64,000 nt of DNA. Origin: CAVTOA01 sp963736285. GTDB taxonomy: Bacteria > Actinomycetota > Actinomycetes > Mycobacteriales > QHCE01. The DNA is taken from positions 124,001 through 188,000 of the forward strand of contig CAVTOA010000003.1 in NCBI GenBank assembly GCA_963736285.1, given 5' to 3'. How positions within the stretch are numbered: the first letter of the stretch is position 1; each line of letters opens with the position of its first letter. This document shows, piece by piece, positions 48,161 through 56,858 of this stretch. The position numbers and the translations under genes are program-made. The notes below the pieces were generated by a model that did no database searches, was not told the origin of the DNA, and was given only the letters and a program-made list of their open reading frames with translations.

Positions 48161-48835
48161 TCACTCAGTTGCGCCGCTAGAAACACTGACCGCGCTCGCC
48201 AAAACCTTGTCGATGATGCCGTAGTTCTTGGCTTCTTCTGCCGTGAACCAACGGTCGCGATCGGAATCTTTCTCGATCTGCTCAACGGTCTGACCAGTAT
48301 GGTGCGCGATGCGTTCTTGCATCATTTTCTTGGTGTAGAGCATCTGCTCGGCCATGATCGCCACGTCGCTCGCGGTGCCGCCCAAACCACCGGAGGGCTG
48401 ATGCATCATGATCTTGGTGTGCGGCAACGCAATGCGCTTTCCTGGCGTTCCGGCACACAAGATGAACTGGCCCATAGACGCGGCAAGTCCCATACCGACG
48501 GTTGCCACATCGTTGGGGATGTACTGCATGGTGTCGTAAATGGCCATACCCGCTGAGACAGAGCCGCCGGGCGAGTTGACGTACAACGAAATATCGCCTT
48601 CACGGTCTTCTGCGGACAGCAAAATGAGCTGCGCGCAAACCCGGTTGGCCATTTCGTCGTCGAACTCCTGACCAATGAAGATGATGCGCTCACGCAGGAG
48701 CCGATTGAACACTGAATCGTCGAAGTTCATGCCGCTAGGACTCGCTGCCCGATTGCTTACAGACGCGCGCTGGTGGTTAAGCAACGGAGAGCTCGACGGG
48801 ACAGTTGGCTTTTGAGTGGGGTGCTGTTCAGTCAC
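48161..48835 (-). CDS. clpP1: ATP-dependent Clp protease proteolytic subunit ClpP1
   Basis: 224 aa. Catalytic Ser in MGLAASMGQFILCAG and His in KIMMHQPSGGLGG. Its ~35-residue polar N-terminus is longer than usual; translation may instead start at Met36 (MNFDDSVF). It forms a mixed ClpP1P2 protease with the next gene. Confidence 0.94.
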   Translation of the reverse strand: MTEQHPTQKPTVPSSSPLLNHQRASVSNRAASPSGMNFDDSVFNRLLRERIIFIGQEFDDEMANRVCAQLILLSAEDREGDISLYVNSPGGSVSAGMAIYDTMQYIPNDVATVGMGLAASMGQFILCAGTPGKRIALPHTKIMMHQPSGGLGGTASDVAIMAEQMLYTKKMMQERIAHHTGQTVEQIEKDSDRDRWFTAEEAKNYGIIDKVLASAVSVSSGATE

Positions 48836-48882
48836 GCGTCGACCCTAGCCCGAGTCGGCGAAAATACGAGACTGATCTGGCC

Positions 48883-48909
48883 GGTGTTCGCTCTCGGCTC
48901 AGCGACACC
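48883..48909. promoter_or_regulatory. Candidate ClgR-type operator upstream of clpP1
   Basis: An imperfect palindrome GGTGTTCGCT-N8-AGCGACACC lies 48 bases upstream of clpP1. ClgR, the actinobacterial activator of clp genes, binds GTTCGC-type inverted repeats; the match is by eye only. Confidence 0.4.
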
Positions 48910-48933
48910 CCACTACATCAGCTGACAGCGAAC

Positions 48934-50280
48934 TTACGAGTTGGAAACGGCGCCAGCGGGAATCTGGCCGCGAATCGCGTCAACGTCGACTTTGGCACCA
49001 GCAGTATCGACCACGTTCACTCGCTCCAGCGTCAACGACAATGCCTTGCCACGCCGCAGATCCGCTGCGACCAGCGGCAGTTGCTGCGACTTGACCAAGT
49101 GGTCGGCGTAAGCCTGGGGCTCAATCCGAGCACCTTGCGCCCGCCGAACGATCTCTTGGGTCAGTTCGGCGTCGGTAACACCCAGCTCTTCGACATCCGC
49201 AACCGCATCGAGCACAAACTGTGAACGAACAGCTTCTTCGGAGTCCGAACGAAGCGTGGAGTCGAACTCCTCTTCCGTCTTGCCCTGGCCCTGAAGATAG
49301 GTGTTGATAGTGGCGCCCATCTGCTCCAAATAGCCAGTCAGCTGCTGCTTGCGGTACGCCACCTCGCTCTCCACCACTCGTTCCGGCAAGGGGATGTCGA
49401 CAGCACCCAGCAACGCCTGCAACGCGCGGTCACGAGCCTGTACCGCTTGCTCGTGAGCACGTGTCCGAGACAACCGCTCACGCAGACCGACACGCAGCTC
49501 TTCTACCGCGTCGAACTCGCTTGCTGACTGCGCAAACTCATCGTTGAGCTCGGGGAGTTCTTTTTCTTTGACCGCACGGATTGTGGCGGTTACCTCGGCT
49601 GTCTCGCCCGCGTACTGGCCGCCCACCAGCGTCGTGGTGAAGACCGCTTCCTCGCCGGCTGATTTGCCACGGACGGCATCGTCAAGACCATCGAGAAGGT
49701 CGCCGCTGCCCACACGATGGGAGATGTTGGAGGCACTACCATCGGCGATCTCTTCACCGCCTACCGTGGCACGCAGGTCGAGGTTAATGAAGTCGTCGTT
49801 GGCCGCCGCGCGTTCTACAGTCTTCAAAGTGGAGAAACGATCGCGTAGCTTGACAAGCTCATCGTCCACATCGGTGTCGCTGACCTCAATCTCGTCAACC
49901 AGCACCTCGAGGGTGGAGAAGTCTGGCAACTCGAGCTCTGGACGGACATCGACCTCGGCACTAAATGCCAGTTTCTCGCCGTCGGCTAGTTCTTTGAGGT
50001 CGATCTCAGGCTGGCCAAGCACGCGGAGCTTGTGCTCTTGGTATGCCTGCGTCAAATAGTGAGGAACAGCGTTGTTGATGCTCTCCTCAAGTACAGCCGC
50101 CCTACCTACCCGCTTGTCAATGAGACTGGGCGGAACTTTGCCCTTGCGGAATCCTGGGATCGAGATCTGCTTGCTGATGGTCTTGTAAGCCTTGTCGATA
50201 CTCGGCTTAAGCTCGTCGAAGGGCACCTCAATATCTAGCCGTACCCGGGTTGGACTCAGGGTTTCGACGGTGCTCTCCAC
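48934..50280 (-). CDS. tig: Trigger factor
   Basis: 448 aa. The ribosome-binding signature is in SIPGFRKGKVPPSLIDKRVG. A PPIase-like domain and the helical C-terminal chaperone domain follow (NTYLQGQGKTEEEFDSTLRSD). It folds nascent chains at the ribosome exit. In related genomes tRNA genes lie directly upstream; here 4.8 kb of accessory DNA intervenes. Confidence 0.97.
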   Translation of the reverse strand: MESTVETLSPTRVRLDIEVPFDELKPSIDKAYKTISKQISIPGFRKGKVPPSLIDKRVGRAAVLEESINNAVPHYLTQAYQEHKLRVLGQPEIDLKELADGEKLAFSAEVDVRPELELPDFSTLEVLVDEIEVSDTDVDDELVKLRDRFSTLKTVERAAANDDFINLDLRATVGGEEIADGSASNISHRVGSGDLLDGLDDAVRGKSAGEEAVFTTTLVGGQYAGETAEVTATIRAVKEKELPELNDEFAQSASEFDAVEELRVGLRERLSRTRAHEQAVQARDRALQALLGAVDIPLPERVVESEVAYRKQQLTGYLEQMGATINTYLQGQGKTEEEFDSTLRSDSEEAVRSQFVLDAVADVEELGVTDAELTQEIVRRAQGARIEPQAYADHLVKSQQLPLVAADLRRGKALSLTLERVNVVDTAGAKVDVDAIRGQIPAGAVSNS

Positions 50281-50382
50281 GTGCGGACTCCTATACGTTC
50301 TGCGAATATTGTGGCGGCAACTGACTCATAGCAACGAACAGCTTTCTGGCCGATCACTCGCACTAGGGAAGCTGTGCGTGCG

Positions 50383-50456
50383 GCCGCCTAAATTTACCGA
50401 AACACGATCATGCCACGGCGGCCTCCAGGCTTGGAAACCCGGGCTACGTGGGTGGC
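50383..50456. repeat. 74-base repeat, copy A (upstream of tig)
   Basis: Aligns without gaps to 51745-51818 at about 78% identity. On the minus strand copy A reads ARVSKPGGRRGMIVFR followed by stop codons, while copy B stays open. It looks like a decayed coding remnant. Confidence 0.6.
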
Positions 50457-50523
50457 AAAAAAAAGAAAACTAGTACGAGATTCCCGATAAGCCAAGTAGG
50501 CCCTTTACAAGTCATGCTCCAAT

Positions 50524-51426
50524 ATGGTTATGCCTACTACCACTGAACTCGGTCTCGATGAGGTCATCAAAGGGATAAAGCCCCACGAGGTACTTGGGGT
50601 CCCCCAAGTACCTACAGTCGAGGAACTGAAGAGTGCATACCGGGAAGCGATAAAAGCATTCCATCCCGACACGGCGCAAAATTGCAGCCCCGAACGCATG
50701 GAACAACTTCGCAAGGCTACGGGCATGCTGAATGAAGCGTATGCGAAATTGCTTCCCGAGGCGCAAGCACGCGATGCCAGCCGTCAGCAAGAAGCAATGC
50801 AGACTGCTCTCGGAGGGGCGACTAATCGTCCTCGGCAACCTAGTGCAGGACCGTATTCTGACGCAGACGAAGCACGTCTTCAGATGACGTGGCGGCGCAA
50901 CAGGGCTTGGAGCGGTGCGTTGGCGAGGCTACAAAAAGGAGGACTCCCAACTGACTCAATGCAAAATAAATCCGGTAGGTACTCAACACCAAACACTGCT
51001 GACTTAGCGGCTCAGGGTCTAGGTGAAAGCAACCAAGCGCTTAGTAATCAAATGGGTCAAGCGAATCTCTACGCTGATCAAGTCCTTGAGATTTTGGAAC
51101 AAGCAGTTCGTCAGGCCATCCGCCTAGGTAATGCCGAAGCGCAGCTCCTTCACGCCAACGAGCAAGGTGCAGCGCCTCACATTCTCGAGGACCTCGAACA
51201 AGAGTGGACGGACCTTGCAAGGGCTCACGAGACCAGCTGGCAAGAGTTGATAAAACTTCTAAATGCTCCTCAAGTAGGCACACAGCCGCCACAAGCCAAC
51301 GACACGACACCCGGCAAACCCGTCCGGTTCGTAATCGTTGATCCCCGCGCCCGGGCGGGAAAGGGAACAGGGAACAGTCAAAAACCAGTAGACCTACGCA
51401 GTAGCAAGTCTCGGCAATTTCTGTGA
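50524..51426 (+). CDS. J-domain protein
   Basis: 300 aa from ATG 50524; ATG 50530 is an alternative. An N-terminal J domain (about 20-80) has HEVLGVPQVPTVEELKSAYR and FHPDTAQN, with the HPD tripeptide intact. The rest is helical, with a Gln/Asn-rich middle, a possible coiled coil (about 170-250) and a basic tail. It lacks zinc fingers and the DnaJ C-terminal domain, so it is a specialised cochaperone. It lies on the plus strand in the accessory insertion and is AT-richer than tig. Confidence 0.72.
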   Translation: MVMPTTTELGLDEVIKGIKPHEVLGVPQVPTVEELKSAYREAIKAFHPDTAQNCSPERMEQLRKATGMLNEAYAKLLPEAQARDASRQQEAMQTALGGATNRPRQPSAGPYSDADEARLQMTWRRNRAWSGALARLQKGGLPTDSMQNKSGRYSTPNTADLAAQGLGESNQALSNQMGQANLYADQVLEILEQAVRQAIRLGNAEAQLLHANEQGAAPHILEDLEQEWTDLARAHETSWQELIKLLNAPQVGTQPPQANDTTPGKPVRFVIVDPRARAGKGTGNSQKPVDLRSSKSRQFL

Positions 51427-51541
51427 CTCCGCAAAGTCCAACACGACAACTTTGCGTCCTAACCAGATGGTCGTGACGCAGCCACCTGCGGCTGCCTGGA
51501 ATACGTAATCTACGGGGGCACACGGAACGCCATCCCATCGC

Positions 51542-51601
51542 GAAGTGGCTAATCATTTTCCTGCACAGTATTGTGCTATGCAGAAAATGATTAGCCACTT
51601 C
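51542..51601. repeat. Near-perfect 60-base palindrome
   Basis: Perfect 19-base arms (51542-51560, 51583-51601) extend by four more pairs after a single-base bulge, with an inner GCAC/GTGC stem. No T run follows. It lies between the J-domain gene and the partial tRNA-Pro copy. Confidence 0.8.
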
Positions 51602-51625
51602 TGCCGAGCGACGCGTGTAATCTAC

Positions 51626-51710
51626 CGTCCACATAAGACGGTCGGGATGACAGGATTTGAACCTGCGACCCCTCGCTCCCAAAGCGAGTGCGCTACCAAG
51701 CTGCGCTACA
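51626..51710 (-). repeat. Partial tRNA-Pro copy, attachment-site-like direct repeat (left)
   Basis: Identical to 55046-55130 except for two bases over 85 positions. It comprises 16 bases of downstream flank plus all of tRNA-Pro except the 5' acceptor strand, which is replaced by unrelated sequence, so it cannot fold as a tRNA. This is the pattern left by an element integrated at a tRNA 3' end. Confidence 0.85.
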
Positions 51711-51744
51711 GCTTCTCGCTATCTCAGGAGGAATTGCTGCGTCA

Positions 51745-51818
51745 GCCGCCCAAATTTGTCGAAATGCGATCATGCCACGGTGGTCTCTCGCCTTGGAGAC
51801 CCGGGCTATGCCGCAGGC
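51745..51818. repeat. 74-base repeat, copy B (beside partial tRNA-Pro)
   Basis: Partner of 50383-50456. On the minus strand it lies within an 80-codon open frame (51935-51693) reading ARVSKARDHRGMIAFRQIW, faintly like the RDSK-x-G-x-F-x-W end of DUF397 proteins. Too weak to call a gene. Confidence 0.55.
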
Positions 51819-51929
51819 TATGCCATTATCGGTGAGTTCCTCCCACAAGCGACGCCATAACGGCGCAGAGACAAAAAGGCTACACGTATGCTCTTGCTGC
51901 TGTCGTCTGCGTGAACGAGAGGCTGTTCC

Positions 51930-52615
51930 ATGCAAGTATCAGCCGTTACTTTCGACGGTGACGGAACTCTGTGGGACGTATTCGCCGCAGCGCGCCAAGC
52001 ATTAGCAATGGTCGCTAAGTACATAAACAATATGAAGAAAGCAAGCGCCCAGTCACTGTCGAGACCCTCGAACAGGCTCGCCACATCGTTGCAGAGGCGC
52101 ATCCACATTGGAGCATGGAGCAGGTGCGCCGTACATCGTTTGCACATGTTCTCGGGCACAGCAAACCCGCCGGAGCTAGCGTTAGTGCACTCTGGACCAG
52201 TTTTGTGACGCAGCGCTGGGCCAACACTCGCCCATTCGATGATGTAGTGCCGACCTTGCGTAGCCTCCGCGCAGTCGGCATCAAGACTGGTTTGCTGTCG
52301 AACGGCAATACTCGACCCGAAAACGTTGGCTTGGACGGTCTATTTGACTTCGTGTTGGTCTCCGAGTTTGAGGGGATTCGAAAACCAGATCCCGTGGTGT
52401 TCGCGAACGCAGCCAGTGACCTGGAGTGCGCTCCAAGAGACATTTTGCATGTAGGTGACGACATAACCGATGACTACGCGGCAAGTAAAAATGCTGGCTT
52501 CCAAGCGCTTTTATTACAACGGAACACTCCCTATATTGCCAACGACTCCACGGCATCTCTTACAACACTGACCGAATTACCGCCTCTCATTCAGAGGCCA
52601 ACAGGCAACAATTAA
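51930..52615 (+). pseudogene. HAD-superfamily hydrolase (single-base frameshift)
   Basis: The first frame begins MQVSAVTFDGDGTLWD, HAD motif I with both aspartates. After NNMKKA (about 52045) the match moves to the next frame: RPVTVETLEQARHIV, TGLLSNGNTRP (motif II), IRKPDPVVFANAASDL (motif III Lys) and DILHVGDDITDDYAA (motif IV). One missing base unites them into about 228 aa, the normal size. It is probably a small-molecule phosphatase. It lies inside the tRNA-Pro-bounded segment; real decay and sequence error are both possible. Confidence 0.78.
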
Positions 52616-52709
52616 ACAAATATTTCAAGAGCAAAGATGGCAGTGGAGTAATTGGCGAAGATAAGGACCGAGGAAGACTACCAAAGCTGCGGTAGAGAGC
52701 CGCCATTTC

Positions 52710-53286
52710 TTGCTTTTCCTAAATAGGATAATCAGAAGAACTCCACAATTCGATGCGCGATTCCTAGTCAACTTGTCAAATCCAAATCTTCCCATCAAAT
52801 TCGACGGAAGCTCTTTCTGGTGCGCGGAGGAAGCACTGGAATTGTCAGCAGTCGGCGCTACATGGTTGGGGGCATCAGCCTTCTGCCAATGGATTGGAGG
52901 CCGGCTGCCGACGCGCCATGAGTGGTTTAGTGCAGCAAGCAACAGTGCAGGGGATCCATATCCTTGGGGAAGGTCTGCACCCGATCCTGCTAGAGCGAAC
53001 TATGGACACCACAAGTCCGGCCCGACAAAATCCGGTACATACCCCGCGACAGCGCATGGCTTTTTCGATCTCGTCGGCAACGTCAAGAGAGTGGTGCCTC
53101 GATCGCCCTTCGTCACTAGACCCACAAGATGCTACGCAGCGTTACGTCGTTGGTGGCGGCTGGAGTAGTCCCCCAAGCGATCTACACATAAGGCAAGCAA
53201 TCAAAAAAATAGCCGTCATGGGCAGTTCTAGCTGTGGCTTCAGAGTCAACTTTCCTCACGATCGCTGCAGCCAAGCGAGTTCCTAG
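52710..53286 (+). pseudogene. Formylglycine-generating-enzyme (SUMF1/EgtB/PvdO) fold remnant
   Basis: The first frame has the family core FCQWIGGRLPTRHEWFSAAS, DPYPWGR, ANYGHHKSGPTKSG and GFFDLVGNV. It then shifts frame at about 53085 to REWCLDRP, YVVGGGW and CGFRVNFP, ending at 53286. One extra base accounts for it. The usual N-terminal part of the fold (MV-x-IPGG-type start) is missing, so it is truncated as well as frameshifted. Members are nonheme iron/copper enzymes or binding domains. Probably a non-functional remnant. Confidence 0.65.
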
Positions 53287-53405
53287 TTCGACAGCATCTA
53301 CTCCGAAATGCTCGCAACACGCTTGCTACCGCGTGCTTAATTCATTTAAATCATTTGCCCGCACAGGATTTTCCTCCGCAGGAAAATCTTCTGTAGGATC
53401 ATGAC

Positions 53406-54825
53406 GTGGTCTTTTACAACCGAACCGACGAAATTGCCATGCTCACCGAGCGATGTACCAGCACAAGCGCTGAACTGCTTGTCGTATATGGACGGCGTCG
53501 CATCGGGAAAACGGAGCTGATTACTCATCTGGCAGAAGGCCATCGTTCGCTGTACTTCGAAGCCACCGATTCGGTCATGCTGGATCAGCTCAGGGACCTC
53601 AGTGCGGAACTCGCTCTTGCCTCCGAAAATAAGCTGCTCGCGGCCCAACCACTTACTCACTGGCAGGCGGCCCTAACTGCTATCGCCCAATTCGTGGGCG
53701 ATCAACCCACGCTCATCGTGCTTGACGAATTCCAGCTTCTCGCAAAACAAGCCCCAGCGCTCGAGAGTCTACTTAGCCGCTGGTGGCGCACGACAGGGCG
53801 GACGTTGCCGGTCACGTTGATCTTGGCCGGCAGTGAGATCTCATTTTTCGAAGACCAAGTACTGGCTGGCCGCCTCTATGGGCGCCGCACCGGGCAGCTA
53901 AAATTGTCGCCTTTTCTGGCGAAAGAGGCGGCGCTATTTCACCACGGGTATAGCCCGGTAGACCGAGTTCGGGCTTATTCGATCTGCGGTGGCATTCCTT
54001 ATTATCTAGACCGTTTTCACGACCGCCAGCCGCTTAAGTATCACTTGCTTCATGAAATTTTTGAACGCACCGGTCTGTTACACGATGAAGCAGAACTGAT
54101 GCTCCGTCAGTCCATTGCCGACCCTACTAATCACATCGCCGTATTGCGTTCTATTGCCCATGGACACAACCGCAACAACGATATTTGCCAACGCACCCAG
54201 CTCACGCCCGCACACATTAGCAAACTCATTAACTCACTTGAGCGTCTTGGTCTTATCGAACAATTGCGCCCTATTACTGCTTCTTCCAGATCAAAAAAGA
54301 CCGCATACTCAATTAGCGATCATTTTCTTCGTTTTCATTATCGTTTTGTAGAACCCGCAAAATCGCAGCTGCGCACTACCGAACTAGCCAAGCGCTACCT
54401 AACAGATACTGTGTTGCCACAGCTAGACCACTACGCCTCGCTTGCGTGGGAAGACATCTGCCGGCAGCATGTTTTGCGCGTCCATGCCGAGGTGACCTCA
54501 GTGGGGCGATGGTGGGGACAAGTTCCCGTCGAAGACAAAGCCAGTCGTCGCACTCGAGGAACGTGAAATTGACGTTGTCGGAGTTACCGCCACCGGACAT
54601 CCCGTTGCGATAGGGATGTGTAAATGGACTAACAGAAAAGTTGACTTTGACGAATTGAATGTGCTTGACCGGCTAGCGCACCATATCGACAGTTATCAGA
54701 CAGGAGCGGACCGCTATATATTCTCCCGCAGTGGCTTTACCATCAAACTGGTCGAGCATGCGAAAACAGATGTACACCTACATCTCATAACGCCAGCTGA
54801 TATTTACTCTTCTTCAATTGAATAG
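53406..54825 (+). pseudogene. DUF234-type P-loop ATPase (single-base frameshift)
   Basis: GTG 53406. Walker A is VVYGRRRIGKTELI, Walker B is TLIVLDEFQLL, and a winged helix (LTPAHISKLINSLERLGLIEQ) follows. After VGRWWGQVPVE (about 54535) the match moves frame to TKPVVALEEREIDVVGV, MCKWTNRKVDFDELNVLDRL and FSRSGFTIKL, the DUF234 nuclease-like domain, ending at 54825. Removing one base gives about 472 aa, normal for this archaeal-type ATPase family. A short hairpin (53368-53389) precedes the gene. Role unknown; often in accessory islands. Confidence 0.78.
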
Positions 54826-55061
54826 AAGGCTTCGGCAGAACTAATCCAACAGCTCGGTCGACCTGATGAGACGGACGGGTTGGTTCTTGCGATTCGCATG
54901 TTTCCGGCTTCATCGCGTTCCCAGCCTGGGGCTCCTCGGAGAGGTCTTCGCTGAACCTGTCGGAGAAGCCGCAGCATGTGATTCTGCAAAAGAAAAAATT
55001 AGAAAAAATTAGTCAGCGTCTACCCGGTCCTACACCGGGACTGATCGTCCACATAAGACAG

Positions 55062-55135
55062 TCGGGATGACAGGATTTGAACCTGCGGCCCCTCGCTCCC
55101 AAAGCGAGTGCGCTACCAAGCTGCGCTACATCCCG
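55062..55135 (-). tRNA. tRNA-Pro (UGG)
   Basis: 74 bases, read on the minus strand from 55135. The acceptor stem CGGGATG/CATCCCG pairs perfectly; the anticodon stem CTCGC/GCGAG encloses TTTGGGA with anticodon TGG; the T arm has GGTTCAAATCC. The 3' CCA is not encoded. The 85-bp repeat covers most of it. Confidence 0.97.
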
Positions 55136-55300
55136 ATTTGCAGTGAGTACCTGCGGGCTGGAGTCTACGGCACCATTTATAGACAACGCCGACCAACCCA
55201 CCCCGAGTTAAACGGGACCGCTGACCACCATCCGAATGTGCCATCCGCTACGCTGACACGCGGTGCACGGATGGCACACAAGTACATTCGTGAACCAATT

Positions 55301-55374
55301 GCGGGCGTAGCTCAATGGTAGAGTCTCAGTCTTCCAAACTGATGGTGCGGGTTCGATTCCCGTCGCCCGCTCCA
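55301..55374 (+). tRNA. tRNA-Gly (UCC)
   Basis: Acceptor stem GCGGGCG/CGCCCGC, anticodon stem TCAGT/ACTGA around CTTCCAA (anticodon TCC), T arm GGGTTCGATTCCC, and an encoded CCA at the end. Confidence 0.97.
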
Positions 55375-55828
55375 CTGTGAAGTCGCAGGTACGCAACCTG
55401 ATAACAGTTCTCGTCACTGTTGCTAGCGGTACCCATTGCACTAGCCGTGCCACCCACGTGCCATTACCAAACGCAATGACGTTCTCACTTTCCGTTACTC
55501 CTAAATAGAGGACCACCCTCCACACATGGTCCTAGATTCACCACGCCGCGCTGAGCAGCGATTGTCGTGTTTGAGCATTCCACGTCGCGGGCATGCACAT
55601 CCCAACAACACAACGGCACACCACGGCGGTGCCCTCATAATCCACGGCGGAAAACCGCATCTGGCCGACTCGTGGAGGAGAGTAGGTGCATTGAAACGAT
55701 CCCCCGGGCAACAGCGATGACATCTATAGCGCAATATCCATGGGCGGGCGATTTGCCCGTATTGGTCGTTTGGATGGTTCATGCACAATTTGTTTAGTAC
55801 AGCGAGGACCGCGCGGGGAGGTAATGCG
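55375..55828. other. Gap between tRNA-Gly and the ATPase gene
   Basis: 454 bases. Short open frames occur but none has a ribosome binding site plus recognisable protein. I see no RNA gene; it probably holds the promoter of 55829-56251. Confidence 0.45.
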
Positions 55829-56251
55829 ATGCGTGCACAGCTCACGCTCGAACCCAGAGCAGCCAGTCCCCGTCGCGCCCGTCATTTCACCGCTGGCGTC
55901 CTCACCGAATGGGGCTTGGCCTCAGACTGCGACAATGTGGTTGAGTCAGCAATCTTGCTTGTGAGCGAGCTGGTGACAAATGCCGTCCTCCACGCGCATT
56001 CGGGCGTGGAGCTCATCATTGACCGCCCCTACCCCGTCCAAGACGCCACCACTATGGGCCCTGGGGAACGCGCCGATGGCGTCATTCGCATCGAAGTGAG
56101 AGACCGCAGCGCCGAAAATCCGGTAGTGCGACACGTCGGACCCGAATCAACGACCGGACGCGGCCTGGCGCTCGTCGAAGCCCTGTCGCACCGCTGGGGT
56201 GTCTGTACTTCCTTTGATGGGAAGCAAGTGTGGTTTGAACTCTTGGCTTAG
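55829..56251 (+). CDS. Anti-sigma-factor-like histidine-kinase-type ATPase
   Basis: 140 aa from ATG 55829 with GGGGAGG upstream. The GHKL fold is clear: N box SELVTNAVLHAHSG, G1-like IEVRDRSAENP, and G2 TTGRGLALVEALSHRWGV. It is the RsbW-like single-domain type very common in actinomycetes, usually paired with sigma factors or anti-anti-sigma proteins; no partner is adjacent. It converges on rpiB. Confidence 0.85.
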   Translation: MRAQLTLEPRAASPRRARHFTAGVLTEWGLASDCDNVVESAILLVSELVTNAVLHAHSGVELIIDRPYPVQDATTMGPGERADGVIRIEVRDRSAENPVVRHVGPESTTGRGLALVEALSHRWGVCTSFDGKQVWFELLA

Positions 56252-56267
56252 CGCGCGAGAGCTCTCT

Positions 56268-56750
56268 TTAGGAGTGGGCAGGGGTGGATACTTCCGCACC
56301 ACGCTCATAGGTGTCTAATTCCGCGATCCGACGAATATGCCGCTCGGCGCCGGAAAAGTCGGTAGTCACGAACGTATTGACGATCGCCGTTGCTTCTTCC
56401 ACCGAGTGCATCCGCGCCCCGACACCCAACACGTTCGCGTTGTTGTGTTCCCGTGCCAGCCGTGCCGTTTCCACACTCCAGCCCAGTGCCGCCCGCACAC
56501 CCCGGACCTTGTTTGCCGCTATCTGCTCGCCGTTGCCCGAGCCCCCCAGCACAATTCCGAGACTTCCCGGATCTGCCACGACTTTTTGCCCAGTACGAAC
56601 GCAAAACGACGGGTAGTCATCTTCGGGGTCGAAAGTGCTCGCACCACAGTCGACAACCTCATACCCAGTGTCATGCAGGTATGTCAGGAGATGCTTCTTG
56701 AGGTCGAAGCCAGCGTGGTCGCCGCCAAGATAAACCCGGGAAGTAGCCAT
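56268..56750 (-). CDS. rpiB: Ribose-5-phosphate isomerase B
   Basis: 160 aa. VYLGGDHAGFDLKKHLL, the active-site-region Cys in DYPSFCVRTG, GIVLGGSGNGEQIAANKVRG and ARLAREHNNANVLGVGARM are diagnostic of the RpiB family. It interconverts ribose-5-phosphate and ribulose-5-phosphate. The position near tRNA-Gly/tRNA-Pro and pepN is typical of actinobacteria. Confidence 0.95.
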   Translation of the reverse strand: MATSRVYLGGDHAGFDLKKHLLTYLHDTGYEVVDCGASTFDPEDDYPSFCVRTGQKVVADPGSLGIVLGGSGNGEQIAANKVRGVRAALGWSVETARLAREHNNANVLGVGARMHSVEEATAIVNTFVTTDFSGAERHIRRIAELDTYERGAEVSTPAHS

Positions 56751-56858
56751 GGCGCACAGTCTGCCATCCCGCCCTGACGAATAGTGACTACCTCACCGCC
56801 GTCTCTTCCGCTGCCATCATCCACATTGGAGGCTTGCGTAGCAAACCCTGCCCAACGG

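Noticed and set aside
51545..51835. Plus-strand ORF with MTGFEPATPRSQ
   Set aside because: It runs antisense across the partial tRNA-Pro, and the motif is a typical false ORF over tRNA sequence.
55208..55525. Minus-strand ORF reading ATGIEPAPSVW-type peptide
   Set aside because: This is the well-known spurious translation across a tRNA gene (tRNA-Gly here).
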